A program made the translations under genes and the position numbers. The notes under the pieces are model-generated. The model worked only from the letters and a program-made list of their open reading frames with translations, did not search any database and had not been told where the DNA came from. From Callipepla californica brunnescens (Eukaryota > Chordata > Aves > Galliformes > Odontophoridae): 64,000 bases of DNA. Within the stretch, counting starts at the first letter, position 1; each line of letters opens with the position of its first letter. The stretch lies in assembly GCA_023055505.1 (NCBI GenBank), contig JALIRH010000113.1:496001-560000 (forward strand), written 5' to 3'. This document shows positions 39,726-50,269 of the stretch, in pieces.

Positions 39726-40351
39726 GACAAGTTTCGCCAGACCACCGCCGCGAACGCTGATGAATGCGGTGGATTTCAGCCTCGCCATAATAAGAAGCGG
39801 GGTCCGACCGCGGTCCCTCGGGAGCAGCTTTCTACCCCCCAAAGTGACACAAGCTCCCCATCCTATGGGCCGCGGGCGGAGCGCAGCCCCACGCGGGCGG
39901 TGGGCGCGGGGAGGGTCCGTGGGGCGGCCCAGCTGTGCGCTCCCCGCAGAAGCGTTTAGGTTGCTCGGGGAGTTTTTGGTGTCTATTCTTTTAACACCCC
40001 TCCACACACACACGCTAAAATCCCCCACCCAGGGGTCAGTCAGGATTTCTCCCGCGAGAAAATCCCTTCCTTTCTCACGGCTGCAAGCAGCGTTTCTGCC
40101 CTCCGTAGCCCTTCTCTTCCGCGGGGCGGGGGATAAACCCTTCGGGGTGACACCGTCGGGGCACAGCCCTGGGCCCGGCCGAGTTCTGCGCAGCCCTCCC
40201 CGGCCGCCCCGGTGCGGCTCCGGGCACAGCGCGCTGCGGCCGCTCCGCTCCCGAGTGCTTTGGAAACGACCCTTCTATTTTTTTTCTCAGCGGGTTTCGG
40301 ACGTGTTAAGTCGGAGACCAATGTGCACCTGTCCGGGACACAGCTCTCACA

Positions 40352-40376
40352 CCCCCCCCCCCCCCCCCCCCCCCCC
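40352..40376. repeat. Poly-C tract (25 C)
   Basis: An uninterrupted run of 25 C. It is G-rich on the OSR1 sense strand and lies beside candidate exon 1A. Its length may be polymorphic or wrongly assembled. Confidence 0.95.
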
Positions 40377-40388
40377 GGCTCTGCTTAC

Positions 40389-40484
40389 ATTACATCGGAT
40401 ATTCCCCGCAGATTTCTGCTGATCTGCAATACGCCCGATTTTTTGTAGCTTCCCTCCCCAAAAGCCAGAAATAACAACTATGCC
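40389..40484 (-). other. OSR1: Candidate OSR1 exon 1A (untranslated)
   Basis: A reverse-strand TATA box (CCTATAAAGTG) lies about 30 bases before a CA initiator-like site at 40484-40483. A donor-like GTAAGC follows at 40388. The exon end AT|GT is weaker than consensus. With the 3' end near 33250 this gives a gene of about 7.2 kb, similar to the size I recall for human OSR1. It competes with candidate 1B. Confidence 0.35.
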
Positions 40485-40509
40485 CCAATCCTCGGCTTTG
40501 TACGGACAC

Positions 40510-40515
40510 TTTATA
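40510..40515 (-). promoter_or_regulatory. Candidate TATA box for OSR1
   Basis: The reverse strand reads CCTATAAAGTG inside CpG-rich DNA. The orientation matches OSR1. This is the clearest minus-strand TATA word in the promoter region. Confidence 0.45.
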
Positions 40516-40663
40516 GGCTCGGCCTCGAGGGGAGCCCGGTTTCTCCCTACGCTGAACTTGTTTTGATCCATTCAGACAGTTATAAACATAGGATTCATTT
40601 CTGTTCTGGCCTTGGGAAGAAACAGAGAAAGGTTCTCCGCGCCTGAAGCTCTCAAAGTGGAGC

Positions 40664-40800
40664 AGAGGAAAGAGGAAAAAAAAATAGAAGAGAGAGAGAA
40701 GAAAAGAAAGGAAGAAAGAGAAAATAAGGAAGAAGGAATGAAAGGGAAAAGGAAAAAAAAGAAAAAGAAAAAAGAAAAAAAATACGAGAGAGCAGAGAAG
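40664..40800 (+). repeat. Polypurine low-complexity tract
   Basis: Almost pure A and G on the plus strand for about 130 bases, with only isolated T and C. It translates to Lys/Glu-rich shadow frames that I do not consider real. Confidence 0.9.
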
Positions 40801-41085
40801 CCGAACGTTCAAGCCCATAAAGGACCATCAGACCTCTGGGTTGCTCTCGCTGTGTCATTTTTAGCTCGGATTAAAAACACAGCTCTCCACGAAGGGGGGG
40901 ATAAACAGCCCCGTGGGGGGAATGCAAACCTTTAAATAGCATCAGAACACCGAACCCCGTGTGCGGGCTGCCCCAGCTCTCCGCCCGCCCCGGCGAGAGT
41001 TCCTCACGTGAGCCGCAATGTCCCCACCGCTTCTGCACCATCCGGAGAGGATGGGGGGTGGGGAGAGAGGGAAAGGAAGAAAGGA

Positions 41086-41104
41086 GGGGGGGGGGGGGGG
41101 GGGG
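41086..41104. repeat. Poly-G tract (19 G)
   Basis: A run of 19 G preceded by further G-rich sequence from 41052, so the plus strand could form a G-quadruplex. Confidence 0.95.
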
Positions 41105-41148
41105 TGAGTAAAGGTGTTCGGATTGATAAACCGAACCCCGAGGCTTGG

Positions 41149-41158
41149 CTAAAAATAA
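41149..41158 (+). promoter_or_regulatory. MEF2-like site
   Basis: CTAAAAATAA matches the MEF2 consensus YTAWWWWTAR exactly. It stands in CpG-rich promoter DNA. A single motif match is weak evidence. Confidence 0.3.
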
Positions 41159-41277
41159 AATAACAAACAGAACGAGTTGCTCTTTTTATTTACCTAATCC
41201 CGATCTGTGCTCCACCGCTGGCAGCAGTTAAAAGATCCTGGTCTAAATCGGAGCTGGTGAAATGAAATAAGAACGAG

Positions 41278-41345
41278 GAAGAAAAAAGAAAAAAAAAAAA
41301 AAAAAAAGCGGAAAAAAAAAAAAGTTAAAAAAAAATTAAGAAAAA
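41278..41345. repeat. A-rich low-complexity tract
   Basis: A-dominated sequence with isolated G and T and several A homopolymers, embedded in otherwise GC-rich DNA. Confidence 0.85.
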
Positions 41346-41579
41346 AATACAACAAAAAGCGGGGCTGTGGGTCAGTGCCTCCGCCGGCCGCGGGAGCACA
41401 GCTCCGTCCCCACCCACCCCACCGCTGTCCACGGGCCGGGCCAGGTGTCCAGGTGCTACGGCTGCCGGAGGTGCTCTCCCTCCCGGCACCGTGAGCGTGT
41501 GCAGCGATGCGAACGCGCCCGGGAGTAGCCGAGCTCAGACTGAACAGATCCCTTCCCTGCAGCCTCCTCCTTATTTCAA

Positions 41580-41596
41580 CCCCCCCCCCCCCCCCC
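41580..41596. repeat. Poly-C tract (17 C)
   Basis: A run of 17 C followed by further C-rich sequence to about 41617. Confidence 0.9.
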
Positions 41597-42094
41597 TCCC
41601 CGTTCCCCCCCCCCTTCCAACCTCCCACCAGACTTCGGGCATGCGCACGCGGGAGAGAAAGTTGCTGGCTGGGAAGGAACAACTTCTCGAGCCGCTTCTC
41701 CTGCAGGCAGCAGCCCGGGGTTCGCAGCCCACGAACGTGTGATCCCGTCCCACCCCCGCCCCGTTCCTCTCTGCGGAGCATCTCCCCGGGGTCCCTTCAA
41801 CGCGGCCGTCCCCGGCGGAGCTCAATTCCCGCGGGGCCGAGCGCGGCACTGCGCGTTCTGGAGGGATGGGGATGGTGGGCAGCCCCGCAGCTCCGCGTCT
41901 CCCCGCGGGTCTGAGCTCGCCGAGAAAGAGAAACGTAAAAAAAAACAGTCCCCCCCCCTCCCCCCCCCCTCCCCTCTTTATTAAAAATAATAATAATAAA
42001 GGGAGGAGGATGGATGGACAGAGAGATCCGCTCGCTCTATGACAATTTCACGGGGTCGCAAAGTTGTTCCTCCGTGCACCCTAGAGGAGCTTAC

Positions 42095-42330
42095 CTGTGA
42101 GGTGCCCACCCTCGCTGCCCCCCACCCCGGCACCCCTTTCCGTCCCCGCTTTCCTCCCTGCTCCCCCCACCTCTCTGCCTTCCCCCGTCCCTCCTCTTAC
42201 GGCCCGCTCCGTCTCTCCCCGCACCCCGAACGCGTTCCGCGCATTCCCGCGGAGCCTCCGCGGCTCCAGAGAAGCGGGGAGGGGGACTGCCAGCGAAAAG
42301 CGGGCAAAGCAAAATAACCCTCGAAAGAAA
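42095..42330 (-). other. OSR1: Candidate OSR1 exon 1B (untranslated)
   Basis: The reverse strand reads CCTCACAG|GTAAGCTC at 42095/42094, the best donor consensus in the promoter region. The sequence upstream is GC-rich and exon-like, and a CATAAAG word near 42347 or AATAAAAG near 42580 could serve as a weak TATA element. The 5' end given is arbitrary within about 250 bases. This would make intron 1 about 6.3 kb. It may be an alternative first exon alongside 1A. Confidence 0.38.
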
Positions 42331-42430
42331 AAGGTTAAACTTGCTTTATGATTAATCCCGAGGCCGTAATCTCCTTGCTTATTTGTTTTTCTATTCATCC
42401 ATCCGTTCACACTCCTTTAGATCCGTGAAA

Positions 42431-42457
42431 GGGTTGCGGGGTGGGGGGTGGGGGGGG
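42431..42457 (+). other. G-quadruplex-forming sequence
   Basis: Four G runs (3, 4, 6 and 8 G) are separated by short loops (TTGC, T, T). Located on the strand opposite to the OSR1 sense strand, upstream of candidate exon 1B. Confidence 0.6.
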
Positions 42458-42981
42458 AGAAAAAAATCGCTCGGGTGTTTTACATCGTCCCGAGGAACCG
42501 TGTAACATAATACGTTCGCGAAGACAGATCCGTCGGGATAACGCGGTGCCGCGCTCAGGGACACGCGTGTGGGCTTTTATTATTCATGTCACCACTGGTT
42601 TGCAGCCAGCTGCGAAAGAAAAATGCGAACAATTATACGTGTGTGTTTGTGCGTGTGTATAACATATATATACGTATATGCCCGTGTGAAAGCAACAAGA
42701 AAGTAACTGCCCGCCGTGTTATCATCCCGGAGGATGAGCGCTCACAAACACGACAGTGCTGCAGGAGAAGCAGCACAACGTCTCATCTCCCAGCAGCCAC
42801 GTTTCGGGGACGGGTCCGGGGTCCGGCACTGCTCTGGGCGGGAGAAGGGATTTTCTCTGCTTCTTTTGAGAACGAGTGGCATTTTTATGAGGCAGAGGCA
42901 AAGCAAAGACGTTTTCCCGTCCCAGTCGTTCAGTTTTCTCCTATTTCGTGCTGTTCCTCCCTTCTTTCTCTCACTCTTCCC

Positions 42982-43006
42982 TTCTTTCTTTCTTTCTTTC
43001 TTTCTT

Positions 43007-43096
<90 letters not shown>

Positions 43097-43178
43097 TCCT
43101 TCTTTCCTTCTTTCCTTCTTTCCTTCTTTCCTTCTTTCCTTCTTTCCTTCTTTCCTTCTTTCCTTCTTTTTCTTTCCA
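42982..43178 (+). repeat. TTTC / TTTCCTTC compound microsatellite
   Basis: A pure pyrimidine tract of about 200 bases: a TTTC array with a CT interruption near 43008-43018, passing into an eight-base TTTCCTTC array from about 43097. Open frames across it are shadow Ser-Phe-Leu repeats on the plus strand and Lys/Glu repeats on the minus strand. Long GAAA/TTTC arrays are unstable and can form triplex DNA. Confidence 0.97.
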
Positions 43179-43463
43179 TTGACTTATTTTATTTCATCTC
43201 CCCCTGAAACCTGCCGCTTTTTATTTTTATTCTAGGGGTGGAAATGTCCCAAGCGTGACCCCACGGCCGACTCTGGGGGCCGATGCCCCCTATTAACTTC
43301 GCCTTTCCCAGAACAGTTTCCGAGCGCTGTTGTCAGAACGAGAACGTGGGATCCCCTAGTGCCCCTCAGCACCGGGCAGAGGATGCACTCCTCTAAACGC
43401 CGGTTCTATTTCCTCCGAGGAAGACTCTTATGTATAGAAGGGGGTGGGCTCTTATATGAACTA

Positions 43464-43488
43464 AAATAATAATAATAATAATAATAAT
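43464..43488. repeat. AAT trinucleotide microsatellite
   Basis: About eight uninterrupted AAT units. The reverse strand reads as a Tyr run, which is not real coding sequence. Confidence 0.95.
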
Positions 43489-43759
43489 CACGCTTCTCTT
43501 TAGAAATAGAGCATGGGGAGATGGCAAAACACGGCAGCAGCGGTGATACCTGCACGTGTGGGGGAACCACTACAACAAAAAATTGCACTTCTAGTTACAG
43601 ACCCCATCATTCCAGATTAAATACTTAATCACAGAACGAGAGTGCGGCGAGGGATCTCTGCGTCTGGGGGGAGGGAGACGCAGAAAGTGATTCCCACGCG
43701 TAAAACATTATAAAATCAAAGTGCGGCGTTGGGATGTGATTGAGCCCCGGAGTGTAGCG

Positions 43760-44060
43760 GGGAGTTGTGGCTGAGGGCTACCTGGATTGCGTGCAGCCGA
43801 TATTTGAGTACTGGCTAAAAAATAAAAATATCTGGGCTTGTCAACCCACTGGAGATTGAACTGAAGTTTCAGGTTAGCTGTCTCGTTCGGTGCGTTTGGT
43901 TTGGATATCTGGTGTTTGAGTTATGCGCGTTGCGCTGTTCCAAAACCTTTATTCTCGGATGGGTTTTTACGATGTCCCTCGCTAATTTGCATTATGTCAA
44001 CTTGTAACGGTGGGGAATCCGATCCCGGGAACGGGCTGCAAAACCACGAGCCGCGCTGAC
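43760..44060. promoter_or_regulatory. Conserved-looking block with octamer-like word
   Basis: Non-repetitive sequence with retained CpGs. It contains CTAAAAAATAAAAATA (A/T-rich MEF2-like) near 43815 and ATTTGCAT (POU octamer-like) near 43985. The regulatory role is inferred from these words only. Confidence 0.25.
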
Positions 44061-44994
44061 ACGCAGGGAATACGCTGCGCTTTTCCACAGCGCAGATCTG
44101 CTGTCGATTAGGAATGTTACAACTTCAAGAGCCTCGTAAAAAGCGAAGGCATCTGCTCCCAAATCCCGCCACGTTTGTAGGATTTAGACGTGACAGCGAA
44201 AACCAATTCGTTCCACCAGAGCACCGCGAGGGGACTGGGGGCACCGGGAGACAGAACCTCCATCCCTTCCCCATCACATCCAAGACCCCCGGCCCCCCCG
44301 GCAGCGCTCCGCGGGTAAGCGCGGAGCCGCGGGTGCGGGGCTCTGCTCCCCACCTGCGGGCCATTCCCCCGCCCTCCTCTCTCTATCGCTCCGTCCCCAG
44401 CGGGTTCTGTGTGTTAGGGCCGACCCCGCGAGGTACCGCAGTCGCTCGGCTCGTGGGTATCCCGGCCACGCCGCGTTCGCCCCCACGCGCGCCGTGCGGG
44501 GCGTTGCGCAGCCCGAGCCGTGCCCTACTCCCCTCCTTCAGTCGTCTCCACCTTCGGGACCAGAGATCCTTTGCAAAACAACGATTCCCGGCCCCAAGCC
44601 GTAGCCATGTGCGGGTAAAGCTCCCTTTTTGCCTCCCCGGGATTTTCTCCCCACCGGGAAACTCCGCTTATCCCTCGAACGGTCTTTTATTGAGGAGAAA
44701 CCACCGTGCTTGTCGCGGAGCATCAGCCGCGGGCTCCTCGCGGGGAGAAGCGGGGACAGCCGCTCGGTGATGGCTCCCAAGGGCCGCTCCGCTGCTCTGA
44801 GGCCGGAGAATACCGCACCCCCTCTCCTGCAAAGCGGCGGTGGGTGGGGGGCGGCCGCTCCGAGCCGCCTCCGCTCGGGGTCCCCGGGGGAAGGGAGAGG
44901 AGAGGGGAGCGGAGCAGAGCGGCCGGAGCCGGCACAAGTGCACGGCAGCGCCCTGCCCTCGGGGCCCTTTTTATCAGTGCCACCTGGGGATGGA

Positions 44995-45002
44995 TATAAA
45001 TA
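44995..45002 (+). promoter_or_regulatory. Candidate plus-strand TATA box
   Basis: GGATATAAATAGG is a strong TATA-type word on the plus strand, inside a CpG-rich block and pointing away from OSR1. A pyrimidine-rich stretch follows at about +25 to +35. No convincing plus-strand exon was found downstream, so any product would be non-coding or unrecognised. Confidence 0.35.
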
Positions 45003-45879
45003 GGTGGATGCGTTTCTGCTCTACCTCGCTTCGCCTCATTTTTTTTTTTTTTTTTAATTTTATTTTTTCACCCTTTTCTTGCTGTTTTGACGTGAAGGAT
45101 GGAGCTGCGGGCTCTGCATTTCCCCTGCAGCCCTCCCCCCCCCGGGATGAACCCCACGGAGGGGAACGGAACGCGGGTGGGAATGAGCTCCGAAGCGCTT
45201 GGGGAAAACGGGCGGGGGACAGCGGGAGCTCCGGAGCGCCCTTTCCGAAAGCGATCCCCTCTCTTTGCCGACCCCCAGTTCACCGTCCTGCTCCCACGCA
45301 GCCTTATTGCGGTAACGGCCGCGAACGACACGGACGGCAGCGAAGAGTGTGGGTGGAAACTGCACCCGCGGGGCGAGTAATCCTCATCTGATAGCAGCCT
45401 CCGCCCCCACCCCCTCTCCACCCCCCCCCTCCCCCCCAGTCTCCAAAACCCACAGCGCAAATCCAACTTGTGCCGTTATTAGTACGCTTATTATTATTCT
45501 TAACCTCCTTTTCCTAGGGACTCTCTGGAAACCAAAGCCAAACTTTGGAGCATCTCCATTTTGTTAGCGAGGTGGGGGGGGGGGGGGAGATGGTTCGCCT
45601 CGATTTTCAGCGCGGTGCCGAGCCGTGACCCAGAGCTGCAATACATCGCTGCCCTTCGCTGCAGCGAGCTGCTGGAGGGAGGCGGGGGGGCTCGGAAGCA
45701 GCCGCCCTATGGAAGTCAGTGGGTGTCCTTGCCGGGAGTTGGGGCATGGCACTGCTCACCCGCACGGACTGAGCTCTTTTGCAGGCTGGATAGGAATCCC
45801 AGCGCGTGGAGCGGAGAGATAGGGGATTTCTCCTCTTTAAGAAGCACAATAGGTTTTGCGAGCAACTAATTAAGTGTAA

Positions 45880-46140
45880 AATCTTCCCCCCGCCGCCCCT
45901 TGTTTGCAGTGCGGTGTGTAAATGATTCCACTTTAACTTCCAGCCCCTTTAGATCACCAATAGTGCCGCGGTGGTTCTGCTCGCGCTGCTGCTCTCAGAG
46001 TCAGCATTTCCATTATAATTTCCTATTTTCAGGAGTTTTTACAGTGGTCATAAAAATTCAATCCAGGCTGAAACTTGGCATCCCAGGGCTCCTCCCAGGA
46101 GTCATTTCTTTTTGTTGTATTTGAAAGAGGAAACCATTTA
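45880..46140. promoter_or_regulatory. Conserved-looking block at the edge of the CpG region
   Basis: Balanced, repeat-free sequence runs from AACTAATTAAGTG to AGGAAACCATTTATCTG, before T-rich simple sequence near 46200. It is listed only because its texture differs from the flanks. Confidence 0.2.
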
Positions 46141-46379
46141 TCTGTTTTTACATTACAAGAGAGTAACAAAAGGAAGAGAAAGCGGAGTTTAAAGAACTTT
46201 TTTCTTTTCTTTCTTTCTTCCTTTTTTTTTTCTTTTTGTTAATTTTATATTGCTTGCTTTTGCTCAGCTTTACAGTATCTGCCATAGAAGTTAAAGGAGT
46301 ACAGTGCACAATAATTAATAACACGTGAAAAAGCATCAGGTTATGGAGAAGCCTGAGCCCACAATCAGAACTGGCCATA

Positions 46380-49300
46380 AAAATACCTTTATCATTCCCA
46401 AATCCTTTGCTTTTCTAAACTGATAATTTGGTAGCAGTGCATCCAGAGTGTAATTTGATGCTAGGGGTCACTTTGATTTAAAACAAACGGACTGTTTTGG
46501 AAAACTGAGAAAGTTTACGCACGCGCTCACATTTAAGAAGAATTTCCTAAAGGTACAGATGTTTTCACTGCAGATTTGAGGGGGTCTATCCACCAGCCCC
46601 CTCAGTGCAAGTTTATGTGTAGCAGTCAAATAATCTTTGGATTTAGGTGTCCCTAAGTATTCATTTATATGATGGATTGTAATGGCTGTATGGTTCCCTT
46701 GAAACCATTATATTCTATCAGGTCAAAACCAGCTTCTTAAAAAAGTTCATTTAATACAAGGGTGGCTGGAATGATTTGTGTGCTTTGCACTGGCTTGCAT
46801 GTGATTTCCATATCTTCTGGAAGTTGAGTCAGGATTTAATGATCCCACAGGAACCAAAGGTTTTGGTGACAAGAGCTCAGAATGGGCCTATGAGAAAAAG
46901 ACCGGTGTGCATTGGGACACTCAAGTGGAATGCCAGCAGGGCCTGGACAGCACATCAGTTTGCTGTGGATTATGCCTATGCCATATGTTCTACAGAGAAA
47001 TCCTTTCTTTATTGCAGTGATATATACATTTCTGCTGGTCTGGGAACTTGGTAGAGCTATCCTCTCTGCCATCCAGCTCAGGTTAGGCAGGAGAAAGGGT
47101 CACAAAAAATGACAGCACATTGAGGTTAAAGAATTTTTTGTAGGTGGTAAAAAAAGGCTTGCATGTAATTAGGGATGTGTGTACACGTATCCACATGTAT
47201 ATACGTATGTAGGAAAGGAAATTGATTATGTATATAAATAAAGACATACAGACAGACTAAGGAAGACAGTTTTACAGTATGCGTGAGGGAATTAGAAGTA
47301 CATGTATATTGATTTAGGGAATGTCAGACACCTTTTACCTTGTGAAATGCTGTGGGATAACATGTATTTGATGAAATTTATATTTGATGAGGCTTTATTT
47401 AACAATTAAACAAGGGCTCCATCTGTTTTCAGAGGAATGAAGGCAACATTTGCTTGCCATGTTCTGTTAAAACCATGTCTAGAATCAGGGCTCCACAAGT
47501 TTTTCTTCTTCCTTTAAGGGAAGGACAGAGACATTGGGCTATAGTAGATCCAACATTCTCTGAAGGCAAAGGAAACTCACTCTGACCTCACTGATACCTG
47601 TAACTAACTTCAGAAGTATTGCTCTTCCAGTCAATTAAACTGATGCACCTATTTCAGGAGTGTGGGCTCTCACATTCTTCAGAGTGTAGTAACTTCAACC
47701 TATTTGAGATCTGATTCTCATTGCAAAGAAGCTTTTTTCTTTTTTTCTTTTCTTTTTTGGATTGACCATGCACAGTGACAGTGATCCCTATTTTATGCAT
47801 CTCAGCTCATCACATGAGAGTAAGGGGGACAGACCCTCCCGTAGTGTACTTACCATATCAGGTTTTAACCTCAGCATTTACTAAATCCCATACCCGTAGT
47901 AGTTGATAGATCATATGCCAACAAGTCAAGAGTCTTCTTTACAGCTGAAAACCACAGCCTTCTCTGTGCAAGAAGCATTCAGAAAATCTTTTTCTAGGTC
48001 TTATCACAACAACATTTCATGGCAGCAAGTCAGCATCTGTGCATTTCCTTTGGGCTTAGCAGGACTGGAGACAGTAATACAAACGGGACTGCAAGTTTTA
48101 TATCCTAATTGTTTGGGATCTTGCTCTGGCTTTGCTCACTGCATAGATCCCAGGATAAGCTGTGAAACAGGGCTCTACTTGCAGTCAACTGTCAGTTCTC
48201 ATATTGTGTCACTCACATTCTGGGTGCTGGAGCCCAAGGAATATGTCACACTCAGGACATACATAGTAGCAGGAGGGGAGATTACACTGATGTTTGTGCC
48301 ACAGAGCTCTGACTCTCTTCCCAGTGTTGTGAGCACTTTATTTCCATACACTAGCTGCCATGCCTGCTCAGTTCGGTAAAGAAATGCACAGTGCTGGATA
48401 CTATAAAGATGTTGTGCAAATGTATTCCTCTGCTTCAGTCAGGCTCCTAGAGAAGCTCCACTGGCTCAGAGAGCTGTGGACTCACAGCTCAGAAATGTGG
48501 GTGACATTTTAAATGTTCAGACTTCAGAAAGCCCTCAAGGTCAGAGTACAGCTCAGCCATAGGTGGGTTCAACTTTAAAAATGGGTGTGGGACATAGATT
48601 ATTTGGGACAACCATTATTTCAGTGATAGGAGTTGGTCCTGCCAGGGACAAGGACGGTCCTGCCACGGACCAGGCCCATCTCCTCTGCTAAGCAAAAACA
48701 TGTCAGTAGCTGATGCCCATCTCCAGACCTAGCACTGCTTTCTACTCTGCAGCTGACCAACACTACTGGCAGAGGCAATGACCAACCCTCCACTGGGAAA
48801 AAGGACAATTTTAATTCAGAGACATCAGTGTGAGTCCTCTAAATCACATGTATTCCCCCCACTCATCTATAATACAACTACCAGAAGCTGGTTGACCTCT
48901 AGCCACGTACACTGCTGACATGACCTCATGACTTTGAAGCAGTTATGGGGTTCAGATTTTCCTCCATATAAATAAATATGAGTTTTAATAATCAACTACA
49001 GTGATGGTAATACCTCAAAACTGTGTCATCTTGTCGCTGAAAATTCAAATTCTTGGCTTTTACTCAGTGGAAAGGTGTTATTTTAGCACAAAACATTACT
49101 GTGACTAATACAGAACTAGTGTCTGGCTGAAGGACATCCAAATACTGACCCAGCAAGAATTTTATTTAAAACAACCCAAAGGTAGGATTTATTGAGGATA
49201 ACATACAAGAAATCTGAATTTTTGTTGCATAAAAATTCACAATGTCTTCCCTGTTTCCATTGGTTTCTAAATATATAGCAGCTCCATAGGAAAATCAAAT

Positions 49301-49400
49301 TCCTTTTGTTTTGTTTTTAGATTTAGCTTTCGCAATGGTTATAAATTCCCATAGAACCTGCGTGGAAATAAATGCATGGATCAGCTAAAAGTCACTAAAG
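46380..49400. other. Gene-free stretch
   Basis: No recognised exon, RNA gene or transposon. Open frames near 46776-47112 and 47903-48379 have no known similarity. A two-copy imperfect repeat of about 18 bases (GGTCCTGCCA-GGGAC and GGTCCTGCCACGGAC) lies at about 48635-48671, and alternating GT/AT patches lie near 47180-47215. Confidence 0.5.
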
Positions 49401-49419
49401 CAAAGGAAATTAAGAGGCA

Positions 49420-49880
49420 AGTTGGATGGACCTGACCCTATCATACCCAGCTGCGCTGAAGTGTGAAATATAAAGCTCATCTAATGGGCGGCCCATGTGC
49501 CATCAGGTGATCCTAAATACCAAATATACTGAAATACCTCAGCCCGAGGGGAGGTTAAGTAGTGACAGAGCTTCGGCCCTAACCAAGAGTTTCCTGCTAT
49601 TTGTGGTAATAGGTCAGACCCATAAGGTTATTTTCAGATAAGCCTTTGTATGCAAAACTGTTGGCGTGTCACGATCAGGGCACTACAGAGCAGACAGAAC
49701 CATAAAATCCTCTCTTACAGTGCAATTCTGAAGAAAACTCGCCACCTGCTGGACAAAGCCTTCCTCGTTCTGAGCTTCTCTGAACAATATTTGCTGAAGT
49801 CATTATTTATCGGTTTCCGGCGACCAAAATCGTTCAGCATTCGCTCTCTCCAGTTAAACTCCTGATCTGGAGAGCTTCAG
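49420..49880. promoter_or_regulatory. Possible conserved element containing a CTCF-like site
   Basis: This block keeps CpGs in an AT-rich setting (for example CGGTTTCCGGCGACC and CCCGAGGGGAGG) and lacks simple repeats. It contains the CTCF-like site described separately. Confidence 0.3.
49739..49752 (-). promoter_or_regulatory. CTCF-like site
   Basis: The reverse strand reads CCAGCAGGTGGCGA, matching the CTCF core CCASYAGRKGGCRS at 13 of 14 positions (only the last base differs). It also contains an E-box CACCTG. It lies between the OSR1 domain and the CR1-bearing flank, which would suit a domain boundary. Occupancy is unknown. Confidence 0.5.
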
Positions 49881-49920
49881 CCTTTTAGGTAAAATGCTGC
49901 ACTTTGTTTTTGGTTTTTTG

Positions 49921-49950
49921 TTGGTTTTTTTTTTTTTTTTTTTTTTTTTT
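49921..49950. repeat. Poly-T tract
   Basis: A T homopolymer of more than 20 bases preceded by TTTTTGG-type units. Confidence 0.9.
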
Positions 49951-50269
49951 CCCTGATCTTTAAATCTAATACCAAATCAAACAGTAGTCTCTCATGGCTT
50001 ACATGTTTTCTTGCAAGCTAGTTTTGTTAACTTCTTTTTACATGAAATATAGTCTACTTCTTTCCTTTGCAGTTGTATCAAGAGTCATAGTTTTCTCTGT
50101 GATGTCTCTGTTGCTACACAGTCTTTTATTTGCCATTGCTGATTCTATTTACTGCTGCTGAAGAATAACTGGAGATTCTTATGTCTCACTAGAAATATTT
50201 CTTATTTTTGTAGTGGGAAAGGGAACACCTCTCAGTGCAATATCTCACTGTCTTCCAAGGTTTCAAGGT

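Larger units (their letters stand above)
39240..42400. promoter_or_regulatory. OSR1: OSR1 promoter-associated CpG-rich region, proximal part
   Basis: CpG content is high from about 39240 to 42400, with GC-rich words such as GGGCGG and CCGCCC, interrupted by C25, G19 and C17 homopolymers and an A/G-rich tract. On the minus strand this is upstream of the coding exons and must include or adjoin the untranslated exon 1. Vertebrate OSR1 has a CpG-rich promoter, which fits. Confidence 0.75.
43240..46000. promoter_or_regulatory. Distal CpG-rich region upstream of OSR1
   Basis: CpG-rich sequence resumes after the TTTC array and continues with gaps to about 46000, densest at 44230-45330. Open frames of up to 218 codons on both strands (for example 44114-44770) have low-complexity Pro/Arg/Ser/Gly composition and no recognised domain, so I treat them as composition effects. 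It may be a promoter for a divergent transcript or an extension of the OSR1 island. Confidence 0.55.

Noticed and set aside
39721..40422. 233-codon plus-strand frame in the promoter region
   Set aside because: GC-rich stop-poor DNA including the poly-C tract (a Pro run); it runs antisense to OSR1 exon 1A and matches no known protein.
42586..43235. Ser/Phe/Leu-repeat and Lys/Glu-repeat frames
   Set aside because: Translation of the TTTC microsatellite, not genes.
44114..44770. 218-codon plus-strand frame in the CpG-rich region
   Set aside because: Composition-driven Pro/Arg/Ser-rich frame, no domain recognised, overlaps frames on both strands, no splice or Kozak support.
47903..48379. 158-codon plus-strand frame
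   Set aside because: No recognisable motif or domain, and not supported by neighbouring exon-like signals.
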